From Naematelia aurantialba (lineage: Eukaryota > Basidiomycota > Tremellomycetes > Tremellales > Naemateliaceae): a stretch of 64,000 nt of DNA. How positions within the stretch are numbered: the first letter of the stretch is position 1; each line of letters starts with the position of its first letter. The notes under the pieces are model-generated. The model was not told where the DNA came from. It was given only the letters and a program-made list of their open reading frames with translations, and ran no database searches. Both the position numbers and the translations under genes were made by a program. Location: positions 372,001 through 436,000 of the forward strand of contig JAKFAO010000008.1 of NCBI GenBank assembly GCA_021527695.1, given 5' to 3'. Shown here in pieces: positions 20,428 to 32,700 of this stretch.

Positions 20428-23037
20428 ATGGGCCGCCCGCCTGATGCCGACCCCGACCCCGACCCCGACGACGAGCTGTCCACCGATCTGGCCGAGATCG
20501 CCAACGAGGGCCAGTCGAAGAAACATGATCCTCTGGTTGGCTTTGCGGCCGGGATCGCCTCGGGGTGAGTCTATCCTTGGCCCTTGGCGTCGGCTTGGTG
20601 CCCGTCCCCGTCCTTGGACTGTACTGGCGTGCATAGCGGTAGCAGGAGCGGCGCGGTGACGGGACTGACGCGATCGATCAGGTGGACAAAGTTGGTCGTG
20701 GGACACCCGTTTGATACGGTCAAAGTGAGTGGCATCGCCTACTCCATGCGCTTTGCAGCCTCACTCTCAGTGTGTGGAACTGGATACTGACATCGCGACA
20801 GACACGGTGTGAGCTGTCCCAGCTGTCGCGGCGCGTTGCAGTGCAATGCAGCGCAATGCTAGCGTCGGCGTCGTCCCAACGACGTGCAACGTTGCAAGCG
20901 GGCGCGGGCGCTGATGTCATGCGACATAGTACAATGCTCTCCTCCCGGCCGATTCCACGGCGCTTGGCACTGCTTCACCTCTACCGTCTCGAAGGAGGTG
21001 CGTCCGACCTCCTCTGCCTGTCTCCACAGTCTCCTTCCGCTCCTTCCAGCACCAGTATGAACAGCCAGCGCGACCCAGCCACACACCAGAGTATCGCCTG
21101 ATCTGACGTCGTGCAAAGGGTCCGAGGGCGCTGTACAAGGGCGCCTCGGTGCCAGCCGTAGCATGGGGCATTACCGACTCGGTCCTCATGGGCAGGTGAG
21201 GCCTGTCCCTTCCTCCTCTTTCACCCCTCTCCCAAACAGAAACATAGAAACACAGAAGACCCTCGGCGGCGAAGGCTGAGAGTGCAGTCAGTGCTGACGT
21301 GCTCCCGTGTCGACAGCTTGCACAACTACAGGGCGTTCCTCAAGGCGCATGGGTTTGCCGAGCAGATACCTGGGTCCACTGCCTCGGGCGCAGAGGCGCA
21401 GAGACTGTCTGTCCTGGGACATTCTGTCGCTGGCCTGGTCGCAGGATGGACAAAGTGCGTTCTAGCGTATCTCGGCAGCGTATCGCTGATCTGCGCCTCT
21501 CTGTGCCCGACGATGCTCGTTCCCCACTTCCCTCCCTTGGTCGCTGCCACTCGAATCTTATCTACACTACATTACACTGCTTGTCCACCACCGCCTGCCG
21601 CCACTTTGTTCGAACCCTATCCTTGATACTGGATTCTTGGTGCTTGCTCCTGGTGCTTGCTCCTGATGCTTGCTCCTGATGCGTGATACCTGATACCTGA
21701 TGTCAACTCGGAGCAGCGCGGTCATCGCCCACCCGACTGAGATCATCAAATGCAAGCTCCAGCTCCAGCTGGTGCGGCCGTCACACGAGCCGCAGACGTT
21801 TGCAGGCCCCATCGACGTCGTTCGGCAGACGGTGCACGGTCAGGGCTGGACCGGCATGTGGCGGGGTCTAGGGGCGAGCTTTATCTACCGCAGCTCCTTC
21901 CTCGCCATGTTTGGGGGTGAGTTTTGTTCCATCCCGATCTTTGATATCCGGTCTGCCGTCTCTTGTCTGTTCTCACCGTGTGCCGTCTGCCATCTGCCGT
22001 CTGCCGTCTGCAGTCTCCCGTCTCCCATCTCCCATCTGCCGCCTGCAGTCTGCCGTCCGCCGTCTCATCGCCATGTCGTGCGCCACATTGTGCAGCATGC
22101 AGCAGACGAAGTGGACGGCGCCGTGACTGGGTCCGCTGGTATACGTCCTGTAATGAGGGCAGAGCTGACGACGCGACCAGGGTTCGAAATGTTCAATCGC
22201 CTCTTCAAGAGCTGGGACGGGACGTCATGGGCCATGTCCACCCCGGCAGCCAACTTTCTCGCCGGCGGACTCGCATCGAACTTGTACTGGGGCATGGCGT
22301 TGCGTGAGCCCGTCCTTGCGCATTGAGCTTTGCGCTTTGGGCTCTGCCCTGTATGGGCATAGTGCGACCGGACGAGCTGATAGCGAAACAGCGCTGGATA
22401 ACGTCAAGAACCGCATAATGAGTATGCCGGGTTCTCACTGCCGCCACCTGCCGTCCCCTCTCCCCGGCTCTTCTCTTTTCTCGTCATTCACGCCACCTTT
22501 CGTGGCCATCTCCACCACTACGCTCTCTCACACCACTTTCAAGATGACCACCGCGCTGACGGGCCCAGCCGACTCGATTTCGGCGCCGCGGTACCACGGC
22601 GTCCTCGACGCCTACCGCCAGACATGGCGAGAGACGTACATGCCTACACGTAGTGCCATGTGGAACGCCGTCGCGCGCACACGCAACTTTTACAGAGCAA
22701 GTCGTCTCTGCTCTTGTGTTGCTCCCTCTCTGGCCATTTCACCTGCCTCGACCTTTGCGTCTCGCAACGAACGCGCACACTCGCTGTTGGTTCCCCAGAA
22801 CACGCACCTCGGTTCTCATAATTGCACTTGACTACTACGGCTGAGGGCTGAGAGCGAGGGCTGAGAGCAGAGAGCTGAGAACGAGAGCGAGGGCTGAGAA
22901 TTGAGAATTGGGAATTGAGAGCCGAGCGCTGACGACCGACCTTGCAGGGCGCAGTACCCGTTGTGCTCCGAGCGTTCCCGACAAACGCCGCCGCCCTCGC
23001 GGTATGGGAAGGCGTCATGCGCTACGCCGCTGCCTAA
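20428..23037 (+). CDS. SLC25 mitochondrial carrier protein
   Basis: An inner-membrane metabolite transporter with the threefold carrier signature PX[DE]XX[KR]: HPFDTVK at ~20705, HPTEIIK at ~21735 and PLDNVK at ~22395, the last formed by joining MALP across an intron. The start ATG at 20428 gives a short Asp/Pro-rich leader, then KKHDPLVGFAAGIASGWTKL. Other blocks: ALYKGASVPAVAWG, the WTGMWRGLGASFIYRSS matrix helix, FLAGGLASNLYWGMAL and a final GVMRYAA ending at 23037. The introns are long for this window and several are filled with pyrimidine-rich repeats (21940-22070, CTGCCGTCTGC-like). The substrate cannot be read from the sequence; carnitine- or ornithine-type carriers are the nearest in style. 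Confidence 0.85.
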
Positions 23038-23524
23038 GCCGATAATCTATCAATCCCTCTACCGACCGGATACCAACCGGCCGCGGGGCAAAGATCCGAT
23101 ACGCAACTTGCACACACCACTCTACGACATGACCATACGCATCCACCTGCACTCACGCGCGGTGCTCATTGTATATTGTACTGTAAACGCGAGCATCGGC
23201 GCCGACACGATAGGCGTCGCGTGTAGACGTACTGTAGATGTATCTAGACGAATCACCCCTCAGCCATCCCATCGCTCCGCTGATACCCCGCATGCACATA
23301 CTCTAGCACCCGGGCTCGTTGCGTCTTCTCATAGCGCAACGCACGGCCGTCTCTCCGCCGACTGCCAGAACACAGAACGCACGACCGTTAGTGGAAACTT
23401 GCGAGAGTCGACATGGTTTTGTACATTGGCTGAGGTGTCACTGCAACTGTGCTGGGCGGGTGTCACTGCAACTGTGCTCGCATAAAAAAAACACGTCCCA
23501 CGTCCTGGTCTCAGAGCAATCAGA
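23038..23524. other. convergent 3' region with direct repeat
   Basis: About 490 nt between two converging genes. A 19-nt direct repeat lies at 23435-23453 and 23460-23478, followed by an A-run. No gene is supported. Confidence 0.5.
23435..23478. repeat. 19-nt direct repeat, period 25
   Basis: GTGTCACTGCAACTGTGCT occurs twice with a 6-nt spacer, just before ATAAAAAAAA, in the shared 3' flank. Confidence 0.8.
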
Positions 23525-25516
23525 CTACAGCTCTCTACCCGCAGTGCCAAAGTACTTGAACACCGCCCAACTAACACCACTGATCCCAAGCCCCACCGCC
23601 AGCCCACGGATGACGATCGCCACGACCAACGCCTGTCTCACGGCCGCATAGAACGTAGACATGGCGGCGCCCGACCAATTTGTCCTGCGCCACACGTTAG
23701 CCGACAAGCTAGAAACCGAACCAAGGGGAAATACTGACCGTCTCGCGGCGGCACGGTGTGGACCGTGGGTGGATGCTTCCCAGCCTTTCATGACTCGTCG
23801 GTATCGACGCCCAAATACCCTTAACGAGTGAGTTACCCGATCCTTCAGGTACAGAGAGAAAGCTCACCATATCCAAAAGTTGACATCCCAGTATGAGAAT
23901 CTCGGGAACACCGCTCTGAAGGAGAAATCAGCACACGAGCCACGATGTTTGGTGACCCCACTCACTTCATCTCTGTACCCACACCTCGTCTGCGTCTGCT
24001 CTGGACCCCCTTCAGATCTACTCTCATACCACGACTGGACGAGCGGGACAATGCCTCCCCTACGCCACCGTTCTCCGCCGATAGTTCGTCTGTCATTGGG
24101 ACTACATCTCGGCTTGCATCGATGGCCTTTCGCGCAGCGTCCCATTGTTCGTCAAAGCTGCTCGTCACTGTCACGGGCGTGCGCGGACCAAGAGATTCGG
24201 AACGGCGGCGGTCAGGCGAGTTGGAGTTCGAGCCGGGTCGAGATGCTGCGAGCACCAGAGGCGCAGGTCGATCACCAGGAAGGTGTGCCAGCAGATCACT
24301 AAACGGGTCAGATGACATGCAGCCATCATCCATCTGGTACACTTACAGCGTCATGCCGAGACTGAGCCCCCACAGCCGCAACATGCGTCTGCCCGCCTTT
24401 CTATCATACCAGCTCCCGCCGCCTCCTTCTGCAGGCCCATCAGACTCCGTGTGCAGTTGAAACCCTTCTGCAATGTGATCCGGTTCGTCTGGTAACAGGA
24501 TACAGCCAAACCTGCACATGTTAGTCTCATCCTGGCAGAGCCCGCTCGTTATACTCACTGCATTTTTCCTACGAGACCGCGCAATGCCCAGCGGATGAAA
24601 GAGTTGCGCGGGCTCAGTCTTGTGGAAATGTCAATCTCGATCTGCGACCATTGTTCTGGCTGGAATGGGGGAGTCAAGGACGACAGCGGGATCCAGTGTA
24701 CAGAGGACACCTCGGTCTGCTGCCATCAGCGACCGACTTGCCATGAGGGGGTCTGACAACTTACGGGTTGGAGCTCTGGCGGTGGGCTGAATGGCGAGGT
24801 TTGCAGGAACACTGGTCATCATTAGCAATGAGAGGCATTTACGGCAGCAGGGGACTTGGCTCACCAAAAGGACTCAGGATCATTAGCAACCTCTTTCCGA
24901 GGCTCGTGGTGATCTCCCGCTCGTCTAGCCGTCCGACCTGCAAGAACTCCTTTTCCGCCAAATCGACCCCAATCTCCTCCCACGTCTCTCGAAACGCAGT
25001 ATACAACGGAGATTCGTCGTTCGGCTCCTGCCGCCCGCCAGGGAAAGCTATGTGGCTCGACCATCGAGACTGAGACGCATTCGAGGTGGAGTGGCCAGGC
25101 GATCGGCGGATGAACAAGAGTTCTGGGATTGTGGAAGGGTGGTTCACCCAGGCTGTATCACGGTTATATTAGATGCTGCCCGGGGAGCGAGAAGAGAGAA
25201 AGAAAGAAAGCTCACGGAGGCGGAAAAAGTCGTCCATGCCTAGACCCAAGCCAAAGTCTGACTCGGGGATGACATCTCCTTTCCAGCCAGGAGGCGCGTG
25301 ACCCTCAAAGACCAGCTTGGGCGACGGCTTCATCCGGACAATCAGCGCAACGGAAGCCCTGCGAGGCTGGGTTGCTGGCGAGACGATACATCGTGGTGGC
25401 GTATGGCGGAGGGATGTCAGGAGCGATAGGACACCAGCCGCGCTCGTAGGTGGAGGAATATCTGCTCGCGTGAGCTACCTTCTCGGCGGTACCACGAGTC
25501 ACAACTCACCAGACAT
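23525..25516 (-). CDS. Nudix hydrolase with membrane-type C-terminal extension
   Basis: The Nudix box GX5EX7REUXEEXGU is complete: GGRQEPNDESPLYTAFRE followed by TWEEIGV. The surrounding RRSPG, WSSHIAFPGG and LGRLDEREI-like elements resemble NUDT7/8-PCD1 coenzyme A diphosphatases, so hydrolysis of CoA or related nucleotides is inferred. The first coding exon is only 7 nt (25516-25510, ATGTCTG). A 48-nt intron follows, and exon 2 (25461-25216) reads IPPPTSAAGVLSLLTSLRH then RRASVALIVRMKPSP. Phases agree. After the Nudix core the protein continues with WIPLSSLTPPFQPEQW, a long polar region and a C-terminal segment with a hydrophobic helix (ALVVAIVIRGLAVGLGISGV) ending at 23525. The extension is fungal in style and of unknown role. 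Confidence 0.8.
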
Positions 25517-26304
25517 GGTAGTAAGGCTCAAGTCGAGTCGCAATGTAGAACGCAGTAGTGAGGAAGAATACAAGCAGCGGTGACAGGCGGAACAGTCGTT
25601 TTATCTCAGCCGAAAGAGGCGAACTGCTCGGGCAGGAAATGAATGGGAGAACGGTCGGCGCGAGAAACACGGACTTGGAATTTAAGTAACTCGACTCGGA
25701 GCGATGGCGTTCTCTGAATGCGAGCTCGTCGTGAGTGTAGTGTATTCAACAGCGACCAGCTCTCTTGGGGGGGGGAGAAGGAAGGAGGAAATCCCAATGC
25801 CAGACTCTCCGGTTTAACGCTGTAGCCGACAGCGAACAAAGCCTATTCCAATCTTTTGGGGCAATGAGCGCGCGCGCACGGAAGCTAAAAATATTGGGAC
25901 CGCAACGAGCGGGGGGTGACTACCAGCCGTTGTTAATGAGCCCGGTATTCTCGCAAGGTCACGACTGTCTGATGCTTGCTCATTCTATGGTGCTTGCTTG
26001 AAGAAGCATCGCTGCTGCCAAAAGTTGTTCCATGCATGGAATCCCCAAGCAGTGTGGTGAGCAGCAGTTGGAGAACAGAAAGTCACGTGACTTTGGGGCT
26101 CCCAGGCGGAGGTGACCGCCCTGCTTGTTTTTCCAACGACTGGCTCAGAGCTCCGAATTCGACGTCTGTGATAGCCCACACGGCACAAGGCCATGTAAGC
26201 CAATGCAAAATATTACAACTGACACGTCGACATTGATCCATCATCCCCCAAGAAAGCGCTGCTCAGCCCTTGTCCATACAGTATCTGGCTCTGGTAGGTA
26301 GAGC
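25517..26304. promoter_or_regulatory. divergent promoter between Nudix and ACCS-like genes
   Basis: About 790 nt with no supported gene. It contains the 16-nt perfect palindrome at 26079-26094 and an A/G-rich tract at about 25765-25790. Confidence 0.5.
26079..26094. promoter_or_regulatory. 16-nt perfect palindrome with Cbf1/E-box core
   Basis: AAAGTCACGTGACTTT reads the same on both strands and contains TCACGTGA, the consensus of Cbf1-type bHLH factors. It lies 211 nt before the ACCS-like ATG and about 560 nt from the Nudix start. Confidence 0.5.
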
Positions 26305-29300
26305 ATGACATCTGCAGCGTCTGGACCGACCGGTAGAGGCTCGAGGTTATCCCTCCAGCCGCCGAGCGGTCTTCCATCACCCCTTCCGCACCCGCACACA
26401 GCAAGAACCGGCGAGCCTGTCGACTTTCCCAACGCAGGACAGAGCGGAGAGACACTCATCTCATGCCTTGACCATCTCTCACTGTGCTCGACTGGGAGTA
26501 CCGGACAGGTCGTGACGTGTTTCCCGCGTCCGCCCTCGCCTCGACCATCTTCCCATATCGGGAGCAGAGAAGACCAGCGGAAGATCTACCTCGGGCCGAA
26601 ATTGAGTGACCGTGCAACAGGCGGGCCTGATGCCGGACCGCTAATAGAGAGGTTCAGCTGCCTGTTCAAGGACCGTACGTACTCCTGGCTGACGTGAAAG
26701 TGCGCAGCTAACAAGGCAGAGTACAACTGCAAGCTGAATCCAAGGGGGATTGTGTCGCTGTACGGTGCAGCTCATGCTTCAAAACGTTGCAGCTGACAAG
26801 CGGCAGTGGTGTCGCCGAGAACTTCTTGATGGAGAAGGAATGTATCGAGGTGAATCTGTGCAAGAGAGCTAAGACGAGTAAGCTGAACCGTGCAGTACTA
26901 TTCACAAGCATTGCTGAAGGGGTTCCTGTCCACCGACTTGAGCTACGGCGACTCTCTATGGGGTAGCCGACGGATCAACCGGGCTCTAGCGACGTTCTAT
27001 AACCAGTCGGTTCAACCTTGCACCCCGGTGCTCCGTTATGCTCGCTCACAATGTGGATAGGCGCTTTGATCCAGCTGTCGAGGTCCTGCCAGAGCACATC
27101 ATCACGGGTGAGTCACTCGCGCATCGTGTTACTGGAGCTAATGTTCCCGCCTCAGGTGTCGGCTGTTCAGCTGGTGTGTGAAAGATGAGCGACTCACGGA
27201 ATATGGCTTACCGTAGTAGTGCTCGACCAGCTCATCTATACCCTCATGGACGAGGGCGAAGCGGTGCTTCTCGCTGCCCCGTAGTGAGTTCTCCTGTCTT
27301 CCTTAAGCAACCATCCGAACCTCACGTACTTGGGAAGTATTGGATTATGCGTCCGCTCCTGATGCCTGGAGTTGCCTATCGCGTTCTTGCCTTCCCGCTG
27401 ACGGCGACAGCTACACGGGTTTCGACAGAGACCTGATTGGCAGAGCGCGTGTGCGCTTGGTCGGCGTGCACGTACCTCCAGGCGACGGGGCTTTTGGACC
27501 CGAATCGCTCGAGGCATTCGAGGTGGCTCTGGCCGACTGCAAAGCCAAGGGGATCGTCGTCCGGGCTGTTGTGAGTTGCACGCGTCCAGTGGGTCGGAGT
27601 CTGACGGATCTCCTCTTGCCCCTCAACTCTTGAAACAACTTCAACGTGCCGAAAACATCTCGGTCGTGTGCTACCTGTCCACCAACCGACCGCGTAACGC
27701 ATCTCCGCACCACTCGAGCAGGTGGTATGCAACCCTCAAAACCCTCTGGGCCGGACATATCACCGTTCAACACTGCTCGCATACGCCAAATTCTGCGAAG
27801 AGAAGGACCTGCACCTCGTCTCGGACGAGATCTACGCTATGAGTGTCTATTCGAACCCTTGTGCGCCGGCGGGCGTTCTGAAAAATGCGCAAATGACTAG
27901 CTGATCCGACTTCTCGGGTAGCGTTCCCCGGTGCCGTGCCGTTTACGAGCATGATGAGCCTTGACGTAGAGAAGGAGCTGGGAATGAGCTTTGACCGAGC
28001 GCGTCTGCATGGTGCGCGTCTCGCTCTTCGTACAGTGTGTTTGGTGGATCACTGACCTTGCCAGTGGTGTACGGGATGAGCAAAGAGTGAGGTTTCTTTG
28101 CCACACGGGCCTTTGATTGCAATGGTCTTAGTGAAGCAAGGAATGACTCTGAAATGTGCAGCTTCTGCGCCAATGGCCTGCGGATCGGCTCGCTCGTGTC
28201 GCAGCACAACCCACTCCTCCTCCGCGCCATGGCCAACACCTCGATGCTCATGAAGAGTAAGTGCAGTCTCGGCCGGGTGTCATTCAGCGTCTATTCGAGC
28301 ATGTCATTCCCACGTGTCATTCACATCCTTCCAGCGTGTCTTTGCAGCATGTCATTCTAGCGTGTCGTTCCAGCGCGTCTTCTACCGCCATGCTAAGCAA
28401 TCCGACCCGCACCATGCTGACATGCCACCCAGTCTCATCACCGGCCGACGTGATTTTCTCCACGTTGCTGACGGACGAATCGTATCTTGAATTCTTTATC
28501 AGCACAAATAGGCAGAGGCTGAGCGACGCGCACGCCTTTGTGCGCGGATGGTTTGTCGATCGAGGCGTCGAGGTTGCTGCTTCCAATGCGTGCGTGGTGT
28601 GCCTTTTCGTTTCCATTTATCCTCTTCACTTTTCCTGTCCTCCTGTACAATTTTCCTTTCCTCCTTTCATTTTTCCGTTCCTCGCTCTTCCCGCTCCTGT
28701 CGAGGGGTTCCGCCGCTACACAACTATCCGACGTCAGCTGTCGATGGCGCGGGCTAGGCAGCGCTCATACAGGTCGCTGCAGTGGGAACTTCGTCTGGAT
28801 CGATCTGGGCGGCAAGCTCGGATTCAGGGACGCAGTGAGGGAGAAGGAGGTGTTTCAGAAACTGCTCGATGGCGGAGTCTACATTGTGAGTTTCGTTGTC
28901 GTGATCGGTTGGGTGTGGTTGAGGTATTGACTGGGGTGTTGGCCGGCATGTTGGCTGGCGTGTTGGCTTGTTGGCCTGTTGGCTGGGGTGTTGGCTGCCG
29001 TGGCTGGCGTGTCCTTGCTGCTGACGCTTTGCAAAGGCGCCAGGCACTGCATACCACTACGCCGTGGCGGGGTGGTACCGGCTCACCTTCTCCGTCGCGC
29101 GCGACAACCTCGAGGTGAGTCCGCCTCGCCCCGAACCACACCACCAGAAACCATCCTGAACGAAGCGCAACGTCACTTGCCCACACCGTCCTGCGTATAA
29201 AGCAAAGTCAGACTCACCGACAAGACGCTGACGCTGTCTTGTGCCGCCGGTAGGTCGGACTCGGCAAGATCGAGTCTCTGCTGGACCTGAAGCCTTTGTC

Positions 29301-29331
29301 GCTCACCCCGATCCGTCCGTGCACAGCCTAG
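26305..29331 (+). CDS. ACC-synthase-like PLP aminotransferase (class I/II)
   Basis: The fold is that of 1-aminocyclopropane-1-carboxylate synthase and related aminotransferases. Exon 1 (26305-26674) ends in KLSDRATGG...FKD. Later exons give NPRGIVSLGVAENFLME, STDLSYGDSLWGSRRIN, DQLIYTLMDEGEAVLLAAP, YYTGFDRDL, VLCNPQNPLGRTY, LHLVSDEIYAMSVYSNP, VVYGMSKDF (with the PLP-binding lysine), LRIGSLVSQH, NAGNFVWIDLGGKL and AVAGWYRLTFSVARDNLE (with the carboxylate-binding arginine). The stop is at 29331. About ten introns, two with GTGCGC donors. The catalytic residues are intact, so it should be active. True ACC synthesis is not assured: many fungal members are generic aminotransferases. Confidence 0.85.
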
Positions 29332-29756
29332 GAGGTGGGTGGTACTAGCCAGCCCGTAGATGGGATTGTATGTCATGCATAGCAGCAGCAGCAGCACGTC
29401 GTCGTCGTCGTTATCGTAGTAGTCGTCGTCGTGGCTCGTCAAATCGTATATCTATAATCAAGCACTCTATGATCTAAGAACACTGTCGCCACGGTATAAA
29501 TCTGGTAGAACTCGACCGGCCTGTCATTACCTTGGCTACGCCTCCAGGTATACCCCCCCGTCTCCGCTTGACATCTTGCGTGCACATTACTCGCACGTCA
29601 TCACATCCGCCATTACACACGCCGAGTCATGATCTCTCATCTCTCACAATGACGACTCTTGATTCACCGGGCCCTCTTGATTCTTCACTGGAACCCTCTC
29701 AATTCACTTGGACGTCTCGAGTCAGTTGGGTTCAGCTCCCGCGTAACCGCCTCTGC
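29332..29756. other. convergent 3' region with trinucleotide repeats
   Basis: About 425 nt of shared 3' flank. It contains AGC and GTC trinucleotide runs at 29381-29435. No gene is supported. Confidence 0.5.
29381..29435. repeat. AGC/GTC trinucleotide microsatellite
   Basis: Five AGC units run into CGTCGTCGTCGTCG and then an interrupted TAGTAGTCGTCGTCG, downstream of the ACCS-like stop. Confidence 0.8.
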
Positions 29757-32700
29757 TCAAGCGCGGATCGTGCTCAAGCTCCCACTGCGACGGCGGGACC
29801 ACCAATGTTTCCTCCCCCGGAGGCTCTCGTCCCTGTCCACAACGCGGATTTCGCGAACGCTCGACACTGCTCCGGATCCTGATCCCGATCCACCTCCAGA
29901 CCGCTTACTCAGCTTTCTCTCAGTACCCGTCCTCGACGCTCTCGAGGCTCTAGATGTCCTCCCTCCTCCCCCTCCTCCCCCTCCTCCTCCTCCTCCTCCT
30001 CCTCCCCCTTCTCCAACACCACCACCGCCCGCGCCGCCAGCACCACCGACCCCGCCATTGCCACCGCCAGTCTCTGCGCGCACGACTCTGGAGTTAAGTC
30101 GCCCGTGCGCGCGGGGAGTTGCTGCCGAAAGCGAGTTCTGTTTTGTGCGCAACGGCGACTCGAACCCCAGGTCAGAGCCTGTATACCCTGTTGAGAGATC
30201 GTGGCCATGGTCGTGGTCGTTGGACGACTGGAGCGGCGAAGCGACCGACTCTCTTGACTCTCCTTCGTTGGCACTGACTAACACCGAATGCGGAAAGCCA
30301 TTAGACCGTCCACTGTGCCCGTCTTCTTTCGCAGCAGGGTTCTCCAGCATGGAGCGGAGACTGCTCAGTGCGGTCATCCATGCCTCTTCAGCCTGATGGA
30401 TGCTCGCCCAGCCCTCGCGGCCGAGTCGTTCCGCCTCGTCTAGCCACTGCAGCGATGCCTCACGGTCAGACCGGCCAGCGATCTGCGACATGTTGAGCTG
30501 TGGCGGCGTAGTCTGGATAGTATCCGTGTCCGACGTTTGGTTGATTTTCAAGAGTGTGCGAGTCCGGGCCTCACTGGCGTTCGTCTGGACGTGGGTGTGA
30601 CTGTCGTCGTCGGAGTCTGCGGACAGCAGCTCCTCCTGAGGCTCCGCGAGTAGCTCTTGCGGGAGTTTAGCATTCTCCCCTACTTGCTCAGCGGCAAGTG
30701 GCCCCGCGAACGGGAAGGGAGTGGGACGCCTCTCGTTGGGACTTGGGCGGTTCGGCAGCGCATCACTCTCCTTCCGCTGTCCGGTCATTCCCATCAATGC
30801 CCCGCTCCAGTCGAGGCTCTCTCGGGCCATGCGCTGCATGATATCACCCAAATCCTTGAGGTTGGTCGAGTTCTGCATCAGCCCCGACGCATGAGTAGAG
30901 AGCAGGTGCGACGCCAGCAGAAGCGGGAGGTCGGGCGGGACTGCCGTACTTGCCGTGGTAGTTGGTGTGGTGGCGTGTGAGGACTGGCTGCTCGACGGCG
31001 GCACCGAAGGAGGCGCAGGGAGGTGGAGCTGCGGGGCACTCAGAGCCGTGTGATGAGAGTCATCGGTCGGGGAGGACTCATCAGACATGGCGAGGTTCGT
31101 GAACACTGCAGGATCATGCTCATGCCCTCGCCCGTTTCCGTGTCCTTCCGAAGCAGGGCCACGCCAATCGGGAACACGGTGAGGCGTAGTCGAAGTGGCG
31201 GTGGCGAATGATCCTCGGCTGATTGGTAAATCGACCAAACTTGCTCGCCGGTTGAGGTCTCCAAGCGGGACAGCAGTTGGCGGCTGCGGCAGCGGCCGTG
31301 GATTTCCCGAGAATGGCGACATGATCGCCGGCACTGATCGATTCGCACCCAGCATGACCGTGTTACCAACCGAGCGATCGAAATGAGTCAAACGGGAATC
31401 GGGCTGCGTGGTGGATGGATTGGCCATGAACACATCTGATACAGTCGGCTGCGGAACGGTACGGTCTTTATCCGTACGCCGCAAATCAGAACTAGTGACC
31501 GATTGCGTATCAGCAGGAGAGCTTGTAGCTGCCACGCTGGTGCGGCGAGTCGCTCGGTTCGACGGCGAAACGGTGGTCTGGGCTGAAAAATAAAGCGGCT
31601 TGCCTCGACCAGGCAGCTGTTGCTCGCCTCGTTCTTCCGTGGTTTGCGAAGCTCGTGGACAGACGGCTTCCCTTTCAGGAACACCGGAGTCATCCTCTTT
31701 CGTCGCCGATGGGTCAGCTCTTTGCTGCTCGACTTTGTGCTGGACGACCGACTCGTCCGAATTCTCAATGTACAAGACTCGTTTGATACCGAAGCTCTTG
31801 ACAGATCCAGTGCTGGGGATTGTCATAGCATTCACCGTTCCAGCAGTCAGTGGACTTGCCATGACCGCGTCACTGATGAGGTTGCTCAGCAACGAGCCGT
31901 CATCCTGTATGCCGAAAACACCAGTGGTCCGGGTTGCAAGCGGAGACGCTGCATCATCGCCATCTGTGTCGTCCATATCAGCCGCCGGCGACTTTGCTCG
32001 GGCAGTCCGAGACGAGGCGCGGCTGGAATGTCGACGGCGGCGCTTCGAGAGACGCCGTGTTGCGGTCGCTTTGATGTCCTCAGGGGGCTCGGCCGGCGAG
32101 CCAAACAGGTGGGAGAAGATGTTGGGTACCATCTTGCGTCTGATGGTTTGCTGTCGCTTGGTGGCTGTAGCTGAGGATGGCAAGGTCTTGGACCTGACAG
32201 GTAGCGCAGGCTCGGAGGTATTCATACCGAATTCGAGGCCAAAAGAAGCTGACGAAAGAGTCGGTTCATCGTTATGCTTAATGACCTGTCATGGTCAGCA
32301 TGTTGTTCGTGAACTGTTGACCCACTCTTTCCGCACTGAGAGTCGCTGCACGAGTGCTCGCAACAGCATTAGCTGCTCTGATTTCCGTGAGGACATTGTA
32401 AGCTTCCATGTCTTCCGCACTCGGTGGGGTGGCAACATCCGGGGACGAAACCGCTGGACTAGACACCATGAGAAGCTTGAGATCATCAAGGGCCGTAGAG
32501 CTAGCGCCTCGACTGATCGGTGGGGTCTTGAGACCCACAGAGCGAGACCCATGGTAGCTAGCGGGCCGGAACCTCAATAGGCTCGACGGCCTGCTGGACG
32601 GCGGTGTCTTGGCGGATCTCACTGGCGAGTTGGGCTTACTACCCTTGTACAGAGGGTTGTCATCGAGGAACGGCAGTGCAGGTATATTATGTAGAGTGGG

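Noticed and set aside
20341..20706. 121-aa minus-strand ORF over the carrier start
   Set aside because: Antisense of the Asp/Pro-rich leader; no conserved sequence.
22160..22190. GGTTCGAAAT resembling a tRNA B-box
   Set aside because: It lies in a carrier-gene exon (FEMFNRLF) and no A-box or acceptor stem flanks it. Other TTCGA hits were also inside coding exons.
29659..30396. 245-aa plus-strand ORF with poly-Pro
   Set aside because: Shadow of the Gly-rich end of the 1236-aa gene on the opposite strand.
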